Below are positions 17,766 through 25,802 of a DNA stretch of 64,000 nucleotides, piece after piece. Numbering within the stretch: the stretch's first letter is position 1; each line of letters begins with the position of its first letter. The notes beneath the pieces are model-generated. The model was not told where the DNA came from and ran no database searches. It saw nothing but the letters and a program-made list of their open reading frames with translations. Made by a program: the position numbers and the translations under genes. Where the stretch lies: contig OZ245999.1 of the NCBI GenBank assembly GCA_965230265.1, positions 2,604,001 through 2,668,000 of the forward strand, read 5' to 3'. The stretch is from JAJFKX01 sp965230265 (lineage in GTDB: Bacteria > Pseudomonadota > Gammaproteobacteria > Xanthomonadales > Wenzhouxiangellaceae).

Positions 17766-18299
17766 ATGTGCTATGGCATAAATAAATGTTTAATGCTGAG
17801 CCTGCTGGCGCTGCTCGCGTCAGTTAGCATCTCTCAGTATGCTTTGGCACAGACCAATATCCGCATAGGCTACGTGGATATGAAACAATTGCTCGACAAC
17901 GCTCCACAGATTACGCTCAGTCGCGAATCGATCGATCGCGAGTTCCGACCACAAAGCGACAATATAGCCAGTGATGAACAACGATTAAATGATTTACGGG
18001 CACAATTACAAACCACCGAAACTGATCGATCCCGCCTGGAAAATCGTATCCGTAATCTACAATTGTCCATTAATCGTCGCAAAGAAGATCTGCGCCAGCA
18101 GATTCTGTTTCGCCGTAACGAAGCCATTCAGGCACTGGAAGATGATATTAATCAGGCGGTCGCTACCGTTGCCCGCAACCGTAATTATGACTTGATCATT
18201 TCCAGCCCGGTTATATATGCCAATGACTCGGTGGATTTGACCCAGGATGTACTAACGTATCTGCAACAGCAAAGCCGCTCGGATAACGCCGACCAGTGA
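17766..18299 (+). CDS. skp: Periplasmic chaperone Skp (OmpH family)
   Basis: Holds unfolded outer-membrane proteins between the Sec channel and BamA. The 177-residue protein has a signal peptide (LMLSLLALLASVSISQYALA before QTNIRIGYVD), the N-terminal strand IGYVDMKQLLDNAPQ typical of the family, and a long central coiled coil rich in Arg, Glu and Gln (about residues 55-125). The C-terminal strand NYDLIISSPVIYAND completes the body domain. It follows bamA by 28 bases and its stop overlaps the lpxD start. Confidence 0.93.
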   Translation: MCYGINKCLMLSLLALLASVSISQYALAQTNIRIGYVDMKQLLDNAPQITLSRESIDREFRPQSDNIASDEQRLNDLRAQLQTTETDRSRLENRIRNLQLSINRRKEDLRQQILFRRNEAIQALEDDINQAVATVARNRNYDLIISSPVIYANDSVDLTQDVLTYLQQQSRSDNADQ

Positions 18300-19327
18300 C
18301 AGCATTGATGAAACCGCCAGCAGCACAATGGCCTCTGCATACCATCGCCAGTCAATTAAACCTAAAGCTGAACGGCGATGGTGAACAGCTCATTTCAGGC
18401 ATAGGTACTTTAAATGATGCAAATGACGCACAAGTCGCCTTCCTCGCCAACCCCGCTTACCGGAAACAATTGGCCCACACCAATGCAGGTGCGGTAATAC
18501 TCAGTGAACAAGACGCTGAAGCATTCGACGGTAATTGCTTAATCAGTGACCAGCCTTATGTCAGTTATGCCAGTCTGGCCGAATGGTTCGCCCCTCAGCC
18601 AGGACCAGCCAGCATTCACCCCAGCGCTGTTATTGATTCACAAGCCAGGCTTGCTGACGGCGTGCACATCGGAGCCAATGCGGTAATAGGCCCTGGTTGC
18701 AGGCTTGCAGAAAATGTCCGCATTGGCTCAGGTTGCGTATTGGAAGCCGACTGTGATGTCGACCTGGACAGTACGATAATGGCCAATGTCTGGATCGGCC
18801 CTAACACTCGGGTCGGTAAGCGCGTAAGGGTTCATCCTGGCGCCGTTCTGGGCAGTGATGGTTTTGGCTTGGCCTGGGATCAGGACCATTGGCAAAAAGT
18901 CCCACAGCTGGGCGGCCTGCTGATTGGTGACGACTGCGAGATTGGTGCAAACACTACCATCGATCGCGGCAGCATCGGCAATACCATCTTGCACCCGGAT
19001 GTGCGCCTGGATAATCAAATTCAAATTGCTCACAATGTAGAAATCGGCGCACACACTGCTATTGCAGCATGCACCGGTATCGCCGGCAGTACAAAAATTG
19101 GCAGTTATTGCCTGATCGGGGGTGCGTGTGGCATCGGCGGGCATTTACAGATTGGTGACAAGATCACGCTGACCGGGATGAGTATGGTGACTCACTCACT
19201 ACACGAACCAGGCAGTTATGGTTCCGCCATTCCAGCCGCACCCGAAAAAATATGGCACCGAAACATCGCACGCCTGCGACAATTAGATAAACTATGGCGC
19301 AGGAAGAGCAGAAAACAAAAACCATGA
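18296..19327 (+). CDS. lpxD: UDP-3-O-(3-hydroxyacyl)glucosamine N-acyltransferase
   Basis: Third step of lipid A synthesis, adding the N-linked acyl chain. The 343-residue protein has the N-terminal uridine-binding domain (DAQVAFLANPAYRKQL, ILSEQDAE) and a left-handed beta helix of hexapeptide repeats. The catalytic histidine region is QIAHNVEIGAHTAIAACTGI, followed by ASGSTKIG-like repeats and a basic C-terminal helix. Start GTG at 18296 overlaps the skp stop by four bases; an ATG at 18308 is a possible alternative. The stop overlaps fabZ. Confidence 0.96.
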   Translation: MTALMKPPAAQWPLHTIASQLNLKLNGDGEQLISGIGTLNDANDAQVAFLANPAYRKQLAHTNAGAVILSEQDAEAFDGNCLISDQPYVSYASLAEWFAPQPGPASIHPSAVIDSQARLADGVHIGANAVIGPGCRLAENVRIGSGCVLEADCDVDLDSTIMANVWIGPNTRVGKRVRVHPGAVLGSDGFGLAWDQDHWQKVPQLGGLLIGDDCEIGANTTIDRGSIGNTILHPDVRLDNQIQIAHNVEIGAHTAIAACTGIAGSTKIGSYCLIGGACGIGGHLQIGDKITLTGMSMVTHSLHEPGSYGSAIPAAPEKIWHRNIARLRQLDKLWRRKSRKQKP

Positions 19328-19803
19328 CCGACACAGATTTTACTTTTGACCCGGACTCAGGTTTCGGCCACGAACGTATTCACCAGCTGATGCCACACAG
19401 GTATCCATTTATTTTGGTGGATAAAGTTGTTGGTTATCGGACGGAGCCGGATAAACGTATCCGTGGCATAAAAAATGTCACGATCAACGAGCCTTTTTTT
19501 CCCGGACACTTCCCTGGTCACCCGGTGATGCCTGGAGTACTAATTGTTGAAGCCATGGCTCAAACTGCTGGTATTTTGACGCAGCTGGTGGAAACCGGGT
19601 TTGGCAATGGTGAGCATCAGTTCTATCTGGCCAAGGTCGATAAAGCCAAGTTCATGCAACTGGTGGTACCCGGAGACCAACTGGTGATGGACATACTACA
19701 AACACGCACCTTGAGAGGTATGGGTATGTACAAAGCCGAAGCGCGCTGCAATGGCAAACTGGTGGCCAGTGCCGAAATGATGTGTGCCGCGCGCTCACGC
19801 TGA
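19324..19803 (+). CDS. fabZ: 3-hydroxyacyl-ACP dehydratase FabZ
   Basis: Dehydrates 3-hydroxyacyl-ACP in fatty acid elongation and competes with LpxA for the same substrate. The hot-dog fold signature is present: QLMPHRYPFILVDKV, then FFPGHFPGHPVMPGVLIVEA with the catalytic His, then MAQTAG. The ATG at 19324 is preferred to the in-frame ATG at 19294 because it forms the ATGA overlap with the lpxD stop, a usual coupling arrangement, and gives 159 residues, close to the family length. Confidence 0.96.
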   Translation: MTDTDFTFDPDSGFGHERIHQLMPHRYPFILVDKVVGYRTEPDKRIRGIKNVTINEPFFPGHFPGHPVMPGVLIVEAMAQTAGILTQLVETGFGNGEHQFYLAKVDKAKFMQLVVPGDQLVMDILQTRTLRGMGMYKAEARCNGKLVASAEMMCAARSR

Positions 19804-19830
19804 CCATAAACTCTGTAAGGTTCTGTTCTG

Positions 19831-20601
19831 ATGATTCACCCCACCGCTCTGGTCGATAGCCAGGCGCAACTGGCAGAAGACGTTGAGGTCGGCCCCTACA
19901 CCATTATTGGCCCACATGTGCAAATAGACAGTGGCACGACCATCGGCTCACACTGCGTACTGACCGGGCATACCCGAATCGGTAAAAACAACCGAATTTT
20001 TCAGTTCAACTCGCTGGGCGACGAACCTCAGGACATGAAATACAAAGGCGAGGATACCGAGCTCAACATTGGCAACAACAACACGATTCGGGAATTTTGC
20101 ACACTCAACCGTGGCACAGTTCAAGGCGGTGGCTCAACCCGTGTTGGTGATAACAACTGGATTATGGCCTATGTCCATATGGCGCACGATTGCCAGGTTG
20201 GCCACCACACCATTTTTGCCAACAATGCCTCTTTGGCTGGCCATGTAACTGTCGATGACTGGGCCATTTTGGGTGGCTTCTCTATCGTCCATCAGTTCTG
20301 CACGATTGGCGCGCACAGTTTTTTGTCCTTTGGCAGTCAGGTCAACCAAAGCGTACCACCGTATGTGCTGGTGGCCGGTGATAAAGCCAGCGCACGGGGG
20401 ATTAATTCTGAAGGGCTGAAGCGCCGCGGTTTTTCTCCCGAAGCCATGCGCTTGCTGCGCCGCGCCTATAAAATTATGTTTCGCTCTGGATTGTCCTGGG
20501 ACCAGACCTGTGCTGAGCTGGAAAAAATGGCCGAAGGCAATGAACAAATTCAAGACATGCTGGACTTTCTGGCACGCACTGAGCGCAGCTACTTACGTTA
20601 A
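19831..20601 (+). CDS. lpxA: UDP-N-acetylglucosamine acyltransferase
   Basis: First step of lipid A synthesis, adding a 3-hydroxyacyl chain to UDP-GlcNAc in the cytoplasm. The 256-residue protein starts MIHPTALVDSQAQLAEDVEV and consists of hexapeptide repeats forming a beta helix, with the catalytic histidine in YVHMAHDCQVGHH, the INSEGLKRRGFSPEAM motif, and a C-terminal helical domain. Length matches E. coli LpxA (262). It sits 27 bases after fabZ and two bases before the lpxB start codon. Confidence 0.97.
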   Translation: MIHPTALVDSQAQLAEDVEVGPYTIIGPHVQIDSGTTIGSHCVLTGHTRIGKNNRIFQFNSLGDEPQDMKYKGEDTELNIGNNNTIREFCTLNRGTVQGGGSTRVGDNNWIMAYVHMAHDCQVGHHTIFANNASLAGHVTVDDWAILGGFSIVHQFCTIGAHSFLSFGSQVNQSVPPYVLVAGDKASARGINSEGLKRRGFSPEAMRLLRRAYKIMFRSGLSWDQTCAELEKMAEGNEQIQDMLDFLARTERSYLR

Positions 20602-20603
20602 GG

Positions 20604-21785
20604 TTGCAAAATCACCCACTTAACGTGCCTGCTGCCACCCCATTGCCCACAACAGCAAAAAGAGTTGCCCTGATTGCCGGCGAGGCTTCTGGTGATCTGT
20701 TGGGTGCTGACCTGATTAACGCATTACAACACACCCACCCAGAGGTAAAATTGGCAGGCATCGGTGGCCCACGACTGCAAGCTGTCAATTGCGAGTGCTG
20801 GTGGGATTATCATCAGCTGGCCGTGTTCGGATTGGTGGAAGTGCTTAAGCATCTGCCCCGCTTGCTCAAGCTGCGCAAACAGCTATTGCAGCGACTGTTG
20901 AAATGGCAGCCGGACGTGGTCATCACCATCGATGCTCCCGACTTTAACCTGCCACTGGCCGCAAAACTCAAACAACATGGCATACCGGTGGTGCACTATG
21001 TCTGCCCCTCAATCTGGGCCTGGCGACAAAACCGGGTGCATAGCCTGGCCAGGTCAGTGGATCATGTCTTGTGTCTGTTGCCATTCGAACGTGACTTTCT
21101 TCAACAGCACAAAGTGGCCGCCACCTTTACCGGACACCCATTGGCTGATCAAATCAATGCTGAACCTGCTGACCGCAACCGTGTTCGCCAGCAATACCAA
21201 ATACCTGAATCACAACCAGTGATTGCACTGTTACCCGGCAGCCGAGACAGTGAACTCAAACGTTTGCTGCTGCCGTTTCTGCAAACCATTGCCTACCTTA
21301 AGCAACCGGTGACTGTCGTTACTGCGCTAACCAAAAGCAGTCACCGGGATATCTTCAAGCAATACCAAAAAACGCATCTTCCTGATGTATCGATTACCCT
21401 GCTGGATGGACATGACGCTGCACGAACAGCTTTGCAGGCTGCAGACGCTGCACTGTTGGCCTCTGGCACAGTCACGCTGGAAGCCATGTTATGTGGCTGC
21501 CCAATGGTGGTGGCTTATCGACTGCAAGGTTTAACGTGGCAGATTTTAAAGCAGTTTAATCTCTACAAAGCCAAGTATGTTTGCTTACCTAACCTGCTCG
21601 CTGATGAAGCATTGGTGCCGGAAATACTGCAAAACGATGTCAAACCCAAACGGTTGGCAAACGAATTACAAAACCTGCTTGACCATGATCAAAGCAAGCT
21701 GCGTAAGCGCTTTGCTCAACTATCCAGCGGTCTACGCTGTCAGGCCGGACAGCGCGCGGCAGATGTTGTCGCAGGTTTTTTATGA
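20604..21785 (+). CDS. lpxB: Lipid-A-disaccharide synthase
   Basis: Condenses UDP-diacylglucosamine with lipid X, a GT19 glycosyltransferase at the inner membrane face. Motifs: VALIAGEASGDLLGADLI, GIGGPRLQA, HYVCPSIWAWRQNR, LPFERDF, LLPGSRDSELKRLL and the C-terminal ASGTVTLEAMLCGCPMVVAY. A TTG at 20604 is taken as start; an in-frame GTG at 20625 is an alternative and neither has a strong RBS, which is usual for coupled genes. It overlaps rnhB by four bases (ATGA). Confidence 0.95.
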   Translation: MQNHPLNVPAATPLPTTAKRVALIAGEASGDLLGADLINALQHTHPEVKLAGIGGPRLQAVNCECWWDYHQLAVFGLVEVLKHLPRLLKLRKQLLQRLLKWQPDVVITIDAPDFNLPLAAKLKQHGIPVVHYVCPSIWAWRQNRVHSLARSVDHVLCLLPFERDFLQQHKVAATFTGHPLADQINAEPADRNRVRQQYQIPESQPVIALLPGSRDSELKRLLLPFLQTIAYLKQPVTVVTALTKSSHRDIFKQYQKTHLPDVSITLLDGHDAARTALQAADAALLASGTVTLEAMLCGCPMVVAYRLQGLTWQILKQFNLYKAKYVCLPNLLADEALVPEILQNDVKPKRLANELQNLLDHDQSKLRKRFAQLSSGLRCQAGQRAADVVAGFL

Positions 21786-22369
21786 CAAAAAAGCGGGCAC
21801 TTTACGCAGGTGTTGATGAAGCCGGTCGAGGTGCTCTGGCAGGCCCGGTAGTGGTGGCTGCTGTCATTTTGGATGATACACAGCCGATTGAGGGTCTGGC
21901 AGATTCTAAAATACTCTCTGCTCAACGGCGTCAATCACTTGCTGATCAGGTTGAACGTTATGCTTTGGCCTGGAAAGTGGTGCATATAAGTCCAGGCAAA
22001 ATCGATCAGATCAATATCCTGCAGGCCAGTTTATTGGGCATGCAGCGTGCGGTTGCCAAACTTGATACCCAGCCAGATCAGGTATTGGTGGATGGCAATC
22101 GCGCACCTGAATTTGGCATCCCTGCTACCGCTATTGTCAAAGGCGATGCCACCGAACCGGCCATCAGTGCAGCCTCAATCCTCGCTAAAGTACACCGAGA
22201 CCGCTTAATGGTAAAACTGGAACAGCGCTACCCTGGTTACGGATTCGATCGTCACAAAGGTTATCCAACAAAGGCGCATAGACTTCAATTGAGCGAGCTT
22301 GGGCCCTGCCCTGAACATCGCCGCAGTTATGCGCCGGTACAACAGGCCTGTCTGGCATTTCCTGAGTAG
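21782..22369 (+). CDS. rnhB: Ribonuclease HII
   Basis: Removes ribonucleotides from DNA and RNA-DNA hybrids. The 195 residues carry the metal-binding motif YAGVDEAGRGALAGPVVVAA near the N-terminus, the DGNRAP segment, and AASILAKVHRDRLM followed by YGFDRHKGYPTKAHRLQL, all diagnostic for type II enzymes. It terminates the conserved lpx block. In many relatives dnaE and accA come next; here the synteny stops and a minus-strand gene converges with 14 bases between stops. Confidence 0.97.
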   Translation: MTKKRALYAGVDEAGRGALAGPVVVAAVILDDTQPIEGLADSKILSAQRRQSLADQVERYALAWKVVHISPGKIDQINILQASLLGMQRAVAKLDTQPDQVLVDGNRAPEFGIPATAIVKGDATEPAISAASILAKVHRDRLMVKLEQRYPGYGFDRHKGYPTKAHRLQLSELGPCPEHRRSYAPVQQACLAFPE

Positions 22370-22383
22370 CAGCCACAGTCACT

Positions 22384-23436
22384 TTATACCCGCTCATCAT
22401 TTTGCACATTGACATACTGCAGATAAGCAGCCTGCTCGGCGGTCCCGTTGCCATTGGCCTGAATGGCTTGCTGATCAGGTTCTCTGGCATGCCACCATAG
22501 AAAGACAAATACAAACACCAGCGCACTGACCGTCAATGCAAACATCGCCATACCCGTTCTATTCTGTGGGTAATTGGAATATGCAGTATTGCTTGAGTCA
22601 ATATTATCAACCGTTTTATAAACCTCGAAATCAACCGTATCCACACGATAAATTTTCCAATAGGCCAATATCAGTGCCTGGAAATACAAGCTGGTCGCAA
22701 TATCCTGAAGGCCGTAACCCAGTGGCTGTAGAGAGACATTAATGATCATAAACAGCATCGCTGCTATACAGCCATAAACCGACATTTGTATGTTTCCACG
22801 TATCTCTCTTGTTCTGTCTTCGCTTGACTGAAATGGGTCTCGTTTTTTGCCGTATAGATGCACAGCAATCATCGTAGCGAAAAAACCGATGATTAAAGTT
22901 GCAAACAAAATGTTCCAGTAACCGGCACCCCATAATTGCGGTACTGCTATCACCAATAAAACAAAAAAGCAGTAAATGGCCAGGGCCACCCAAATAATTG
23001 CCGGCGAAACAAAATCAAATAAACGTCGGCGCTTGAGTTCTGCACTGCGAACACCGCTGTCATCATATTTTCTAGCCAAATTAAAAAACGTAAAGCCAGG
23101 ATTGTTTGCCACGATTAACCAGGGCGTGTTTTGCAGCAAAAAATAAAACATCAATACTGTCTGACTATCCCAATGCAATATTTCTTTACTGGGCGAGTAA
23201 AAACCATACAGCACCAGGGCAATACCGATTAGTAATATCACATGATTGGCTAGCGAATACAGACGCTGCGCTCTTTCCATTTTTTCCTTTGAAACCGGAT
23301 AAAGCCTGACATATTCCGATGGAGGGTAATGATTGACCACATAGCGTACGCGTCGCAACAGCACCCTGGGCAAAAAATACGAAGCCACCAACGCCTGACA
23401 CAATAAAACGATCAACAATAAGCTATTCTCTGGCAT
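22384..23436 (-). CDS. Polytopic membrane protein of unknown function, partner of a GntR regulator
   Basis: I do not recognise a named family. The 350-residue protein has about eight hydrophobic segments (for example residues 7-26, 60-85, 95-115, 145-175, 180-205, 230-270 and 305-330), no catalytic motif and no signal peptide. ATG at 23436 is preferred: AAGGAG lies six bases upstream, whereas an earlier in-frame ATG at 23442 touches that RBS. It starts ten bases after the stop of the GntR-type regulator gene, so the two form one operon. YtrA-type GntR regulators usually sit next to transport genes, which suggests a membrane transport or stress role, without further support. Confidence 0.75.
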   Translation of the reverse strand: MPENSLLLIVLLCQALVASYFLPRVLLRRVRYVVNHYPPSEYVRLYPVSKEKMERAQRLYSLANHVILLIGIALVLYGFYSPSKEILHWDSQTVLMFYFLLQNTPWLIVANNPGFTFFNLARKYDDSGVRSAELKRRRLFDFVSPAIIWVALAIYCFFVLLVIAVPQLWGAGYWNILFATLIIGFFATMIAVHLYGKKRDPFQSSEDRTREIRGNIQMSVYGCIAAMLFMIINVSLQPLGYGLQDIATSLYFQALILAYWKIYRVDTVDFEVYKTVDNIDSSNTAYSNYPQNRTGMAMFALTVSALVFVFVFLWWHAREPDQQAIQANGNGTAEQAAYLQYVNVQNDERV

Positions 23437-23446
23437 AACCATCTCC

Positions 23447-23827
23447 TTAATTCCCACGTTTATTCATTAATTCACCGAATGCAATCCGAATTTCCGAATC
23501 GGTGGCACCCACATCTTTCAGCGCTTCGATCGTCTTACTGAGTTGCGATGTTATCTGCGCACCCAGATCAACTTTGCTGTTATCTTTGGCCTGCGGATGC
23601 ACAAATGTTCCGCGATAGCCTTTGGTCTGGATCACGTGGTCACGCTCCAGCAAACGGTATGCTTTAGCGACGGTCTTGTGATTAACATCCAAGTCACCCG
23701 CTAATTGCCGGATCGAAGGCAATGCATCGCCGGGGTTCAGTTTGCCATTCAGCACCGCCTGCTTAACCTGTTCAATCAGTTGTGTGAACAGTGGAACTGA
23801 AGCATCAACATCAATGATTATCTTCAT
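23447..23827 (-). CDS. GntR-family transcriptional regulator, YtrA-like
   Basis: A short GntR protein of about 127 residues. The winged helix is complete: PLFTQLIEQVKQAVLNGKLN, PGDALPSIRQLAGDLDVN, then HKTVAKAYRLLERDHVIQ and the wing KGYRGTFV. Only about 45 residues follow, with no large ligand domain, which defines the YtrA subfamily. The frame is open to 23854 but the ATG at 23827 (MKIIIDVDASVPLF) matches the family start. Upstream is a long inverted repeat overlapping the likely promoter, suggesting autoregulation. Confidence 0.9.
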   Translation of the reverse strand: MKIIIDVDASVPLFTQLIEQVKQAVLNGKLNPGDALPSIRQLAGDLDVNHKTVAKAYRLLERDHVIQTKGYRGTFVHPQAKDNSKVDLGAQITSQLSKTIEALKDVGATDSEIRIAFGELMNKRGN

Positions 23828-23844
23828 TATTAACTTTTGTACCT

Positions 23845-23881
23845 TATGACCCATTGGGGGTAATGGTACATAGGGGTCATA
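23845..23881. promoter_or_regulatory. Inverted-repeat operator overlapping the GntR operon promoter
   Basis: Perfect arms TATGACCC (23845-23852) and GGGTCATA (23874-23881) flank a nested repeat CCATT-n-AATGG. On the minus strand a TTGCAT box at about 23889-23894, 17 bases from TACCAT, fits a sigma-70 promoter, and the arms lie within it. This is the expected place for a repressor binding its own promoter. Assignment to the adjacent regulator is an inference. Confidence 0.6.
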
Positions 23882-23971
23882 GAATATGCAAGCCTATTGA
23901 CGACATTCAATGTTGGATTTTTAAAAACCCGCAGATGAAATACGGGATGACAGTGTATCTAGGCGTTGTAT

Positions 23972-24457
23972 CTAAACTGGTTCAAACCGATTCTGAGAAC
24001 GGTTTTTACGGACCTCACCCGGCTCCCATATCCGCCCATTCATAGCGATATACACTCCTGGCGGCTTACTCTGCACCGCCCCCAGCGCACAGCCAATATT
24101 AAAAACGGCATCCGAACCGACAAACCGCGCCGGATTCAATGCACCGGTCAACACAATGGTTCTGTCGGTCAGATCCTGAACCGCTTGAGCAGTCTCCACC
24201 ATGGTATCGGTGCCATGGGTGATCAATACATTTTTATGCTGATGATTGGCAATCGTGTCACGGATTAAGCGACGATCCACATCATTCAATTCCAGGCTGT
24301 CCTTGCGCATCAAAGGAATCACATTCCAGCGAAATGCTGCAGAAAACGTTTCCAGCACCCGACCGATTTCCGGCTCACCCACCTGGTAATCACTTTTGGC
24401 ATCAAAATAAGTTTTATCGATGGTTCCGCCCGTGGTAATGATCAGCAGCTCTTGCAT
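23972..24457 (-). CDS. Short asparaginase-domain protein
   Basis: A 161-residue protein corresponding only to the N-terminal domain of type I/II L-asparaginases. Both threonine motifs are present: LIITTGGTIDKTYFD (residues 5-19) and NVLITHGTDTMVETAQ (about residues 76-91), so the nucleophile and the second catalytic threonine are kept. The C-terminal domain of about 150 residues, which completes the dimer interface, is absent. Stand-alone forms of this length occur in Pseudomonas and relatives with no proven function, so this is probably a natural short form, not a truncation; the frame ends cleanly. Confidence 0.8.
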   Translation of the reverse strand: MQELLIITTGGTIDKTYFDAKSDYQVGEPEIGRVLETFSAAFRWNVIPLMRKDSLELNDVDRRLIRDTIANHQHKNVLITHGTDTMVETAQAVQDLTDRTIVLTGALNPARFVGSDAVFNIGCALGAVQSKPPGVYIAMNGRIWEPGEVRKNRSQNRFEPV

Positions 24458-24496
24458 GGTTACTATCCGTTTTTTTGATTAATCAGAATTTGTTGG

Positions 24497-24826
24497 TCAG
24501 GTATTGTTTTCACGTTGCTGGCGCAAACGACGGCGGACCTCCCAGCCATGGCGCATCAATGGCAACAGGTAGGCAACACACAAGGTCAACTGTACTGCTG
24601 CCAGCCAGCGTTCAGCCGGGTTGGCCCATAATTCGGTCAAGCCGGTGATCACATACAGCAATACCACAAAGCCACCAACCGCGCGTCCAGCAGGGCGACG
24701 GCGCCATACAGGGTGCGCTACTGCCAGCAGTGGCAGCATCCACAGCACACCAATCAAGCCACGCTGAACAAACCAGCAATGCCAAATCGGCTGCCAGGCA
24801 ATCAATGCCAGATAAGCCCAGCGCAT
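24497..24826 (-). CDS. DUF2069 family membrane protein
   Basis: A 109-residue protein with four hydrophobic stretches, including LIGVLWMLPLLAVAHPVWRR and VVLLYVITGLTELWANP, the pattern of the DUF2069 family (uncharacterised inner-membrane proteins), followed by a basic C-terminal tail. The start at 24826 (MRWAYLALIAWQPIWHCWF) overlaps the wrbA stop by one base in a TAATG, in place of a longer frame that would run well into wrbA. It is the third gene of the arsC-wrbA-DUF2069 operon. No function can be given. Confidence 0.82.
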   Translation of the reverse strand: MRWAYLALIAWQPIWHCWFVQRGLIGVLWMLPLLAVAHPVWRRRPAGRAVGGFVVLLYVITGLTELWANPAERWLAAVQLTLCVAYLLPLMRHGWEVRRRLRQQRENNT

Positions 24827-25425
24827 TAGTTTGCAGAACCCCTCAGTTTGATGGCAAGCGATGCTACCCGCTTGCCCAAAGCGCGACACAGTTCGGCTTC
24901 AATATCATCCAGGGCACGATCGCTTTTTGCACCTGCCCAGTGGCTGGGACCATAAGGTGTGCCGCCACTGGTGGTTTTGTTTAAACCCGGTTCGCTATAA
25001 GGCAAACCCGTCAACAACATACCGTGATGCAATAACGGCAGCATCATGCTCAATAAAGTACTTTCCTGACCACCGTGCAGACTTGCGGTAGAGGTAAATA
25101 CCGCAGCGGGTTTGCCACTCAGCACACCGGAAAACCATTCACCGGCAGTACCATCGAGAAAATACTTAAGTGCAGCCGCCATATTGCCGAATCGGGTCGG
25201 GCTGCCGAGAATCAGTGCATCGCACTGCTGTAAATCCTCTTTACTGACATACGGTGGCCCGTTTTCAGGCACGGCTCCAGGCTCATCCAGTCTGCCATCA
25301 GATACTGGTGGTACTGTGCGAACCACTGCTTCGGCACCTTCAGCCTGTGCGACCCCCCGCGCAATCTGCCGCGCCATGGCCGCGGTATTGCCATGCAGGC
25401 TGTAGTACACAATCAGTACTTTCAT
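24826..25425 (-). CDS. wrbA: NAD(P)H:quinone oxidoreductase, WrbA type
   Basis: Flavodoxin-like FMN enzyme that reduces quinones by two electrons. The phosphate loop is LIVYYSLHGNTAAMARQIA (residues 4-22), followed by a conserved DALILGSPTRFGNMAAALKYF, the ALFTSTASLHGGQE-type segment and a GTPYGPSHWAG loop. The 199-residue length is normal. It overlaps arsC upstream by four bases and DUF2069 downstream by one, so the three are one transcript. Confidence 0.93.
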   Translation of the reverse strand: MKVLIVYYSLHGNTAAMARQIARGVAQAEGAEAVVRTVPPVSDGRLDEPGAVPENGPPYVSKEDLQQCDALILGSPTRFGNMAAALKYFLDGTAGEWFSGVLSGKPAAVFTSTASLHGGQESTLLSMMLPLLHHGMLLTGLPYSEPGLNKTTSGGTPYGPSHWAGAKSDRALDDIEAELCRALGKRVASLAIKLRGSAN

Positions 25426-25790
25426 GCTTCATCGAGAAGCTGCATAACATTTTCAGGAGGGCGTCCAATAATCGCACGGCTGCCGCGCACCACAATCGGC
25501 CGCTGCAGCAATTGCGGATTGTCAGCCAGAATGCGAAACAAACCATCTTCATCCATCTCTGGATTGTCCAGCCCCAGTACCTTGTACAATTCCTCACCAG
25601 TACGCATGATGCCACGTGCATCGGTGTCTAGCATGGCCGCCAATGCTTTCAGGTCAGAAAAGCCCGGTGCTTCATCCAGATACTGAATGGTGTCAAGTTC
25701 GATATCATGGGCGCGCAACATTTCCATGGTGGCGCGTGATTTAGAACAACGTGGATTATGATAAATGGTTAATAACGGTTTTTTGCTCAT
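25422..25790 (-). CDS. arsC: Arsenate reductase (glutaredoxin) family protein
   Basis: A 122-residue thioredoxin-fold protein of the ArsC/Spx group. The catalytic cysteine is in IYHNPRCSKSRATMEMLR (residues 9-26), which matches the glutaredoxin-coupled ArsC active site, and the conserved QRPIVVRGSRAIIGRPPENV follows, with the arginine that binds oxyanion. Chromosomal copies beside wrbA may act in general redox work as well as arsenate reduction; no arsB or arsR lies nearby, so arsenic resistance is not shown by context. It is divergent from yihY with twelve bases between starts. Confidence 0.9.
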   Translation of the reverse strand: MSKKPLLTIYHNPRCSKSRATMEMLRAHDIELDTIQYLDEAPGFSDLKALAAMLDTDARGIMRTGEELYKVLGLDNPEMDEDGLFRILADNPQLLQRPIVVRGSRAIIGRPPENVMQLLDEA

Positions 25791-25802
25791 ACGGAGTTAA
25801 TT

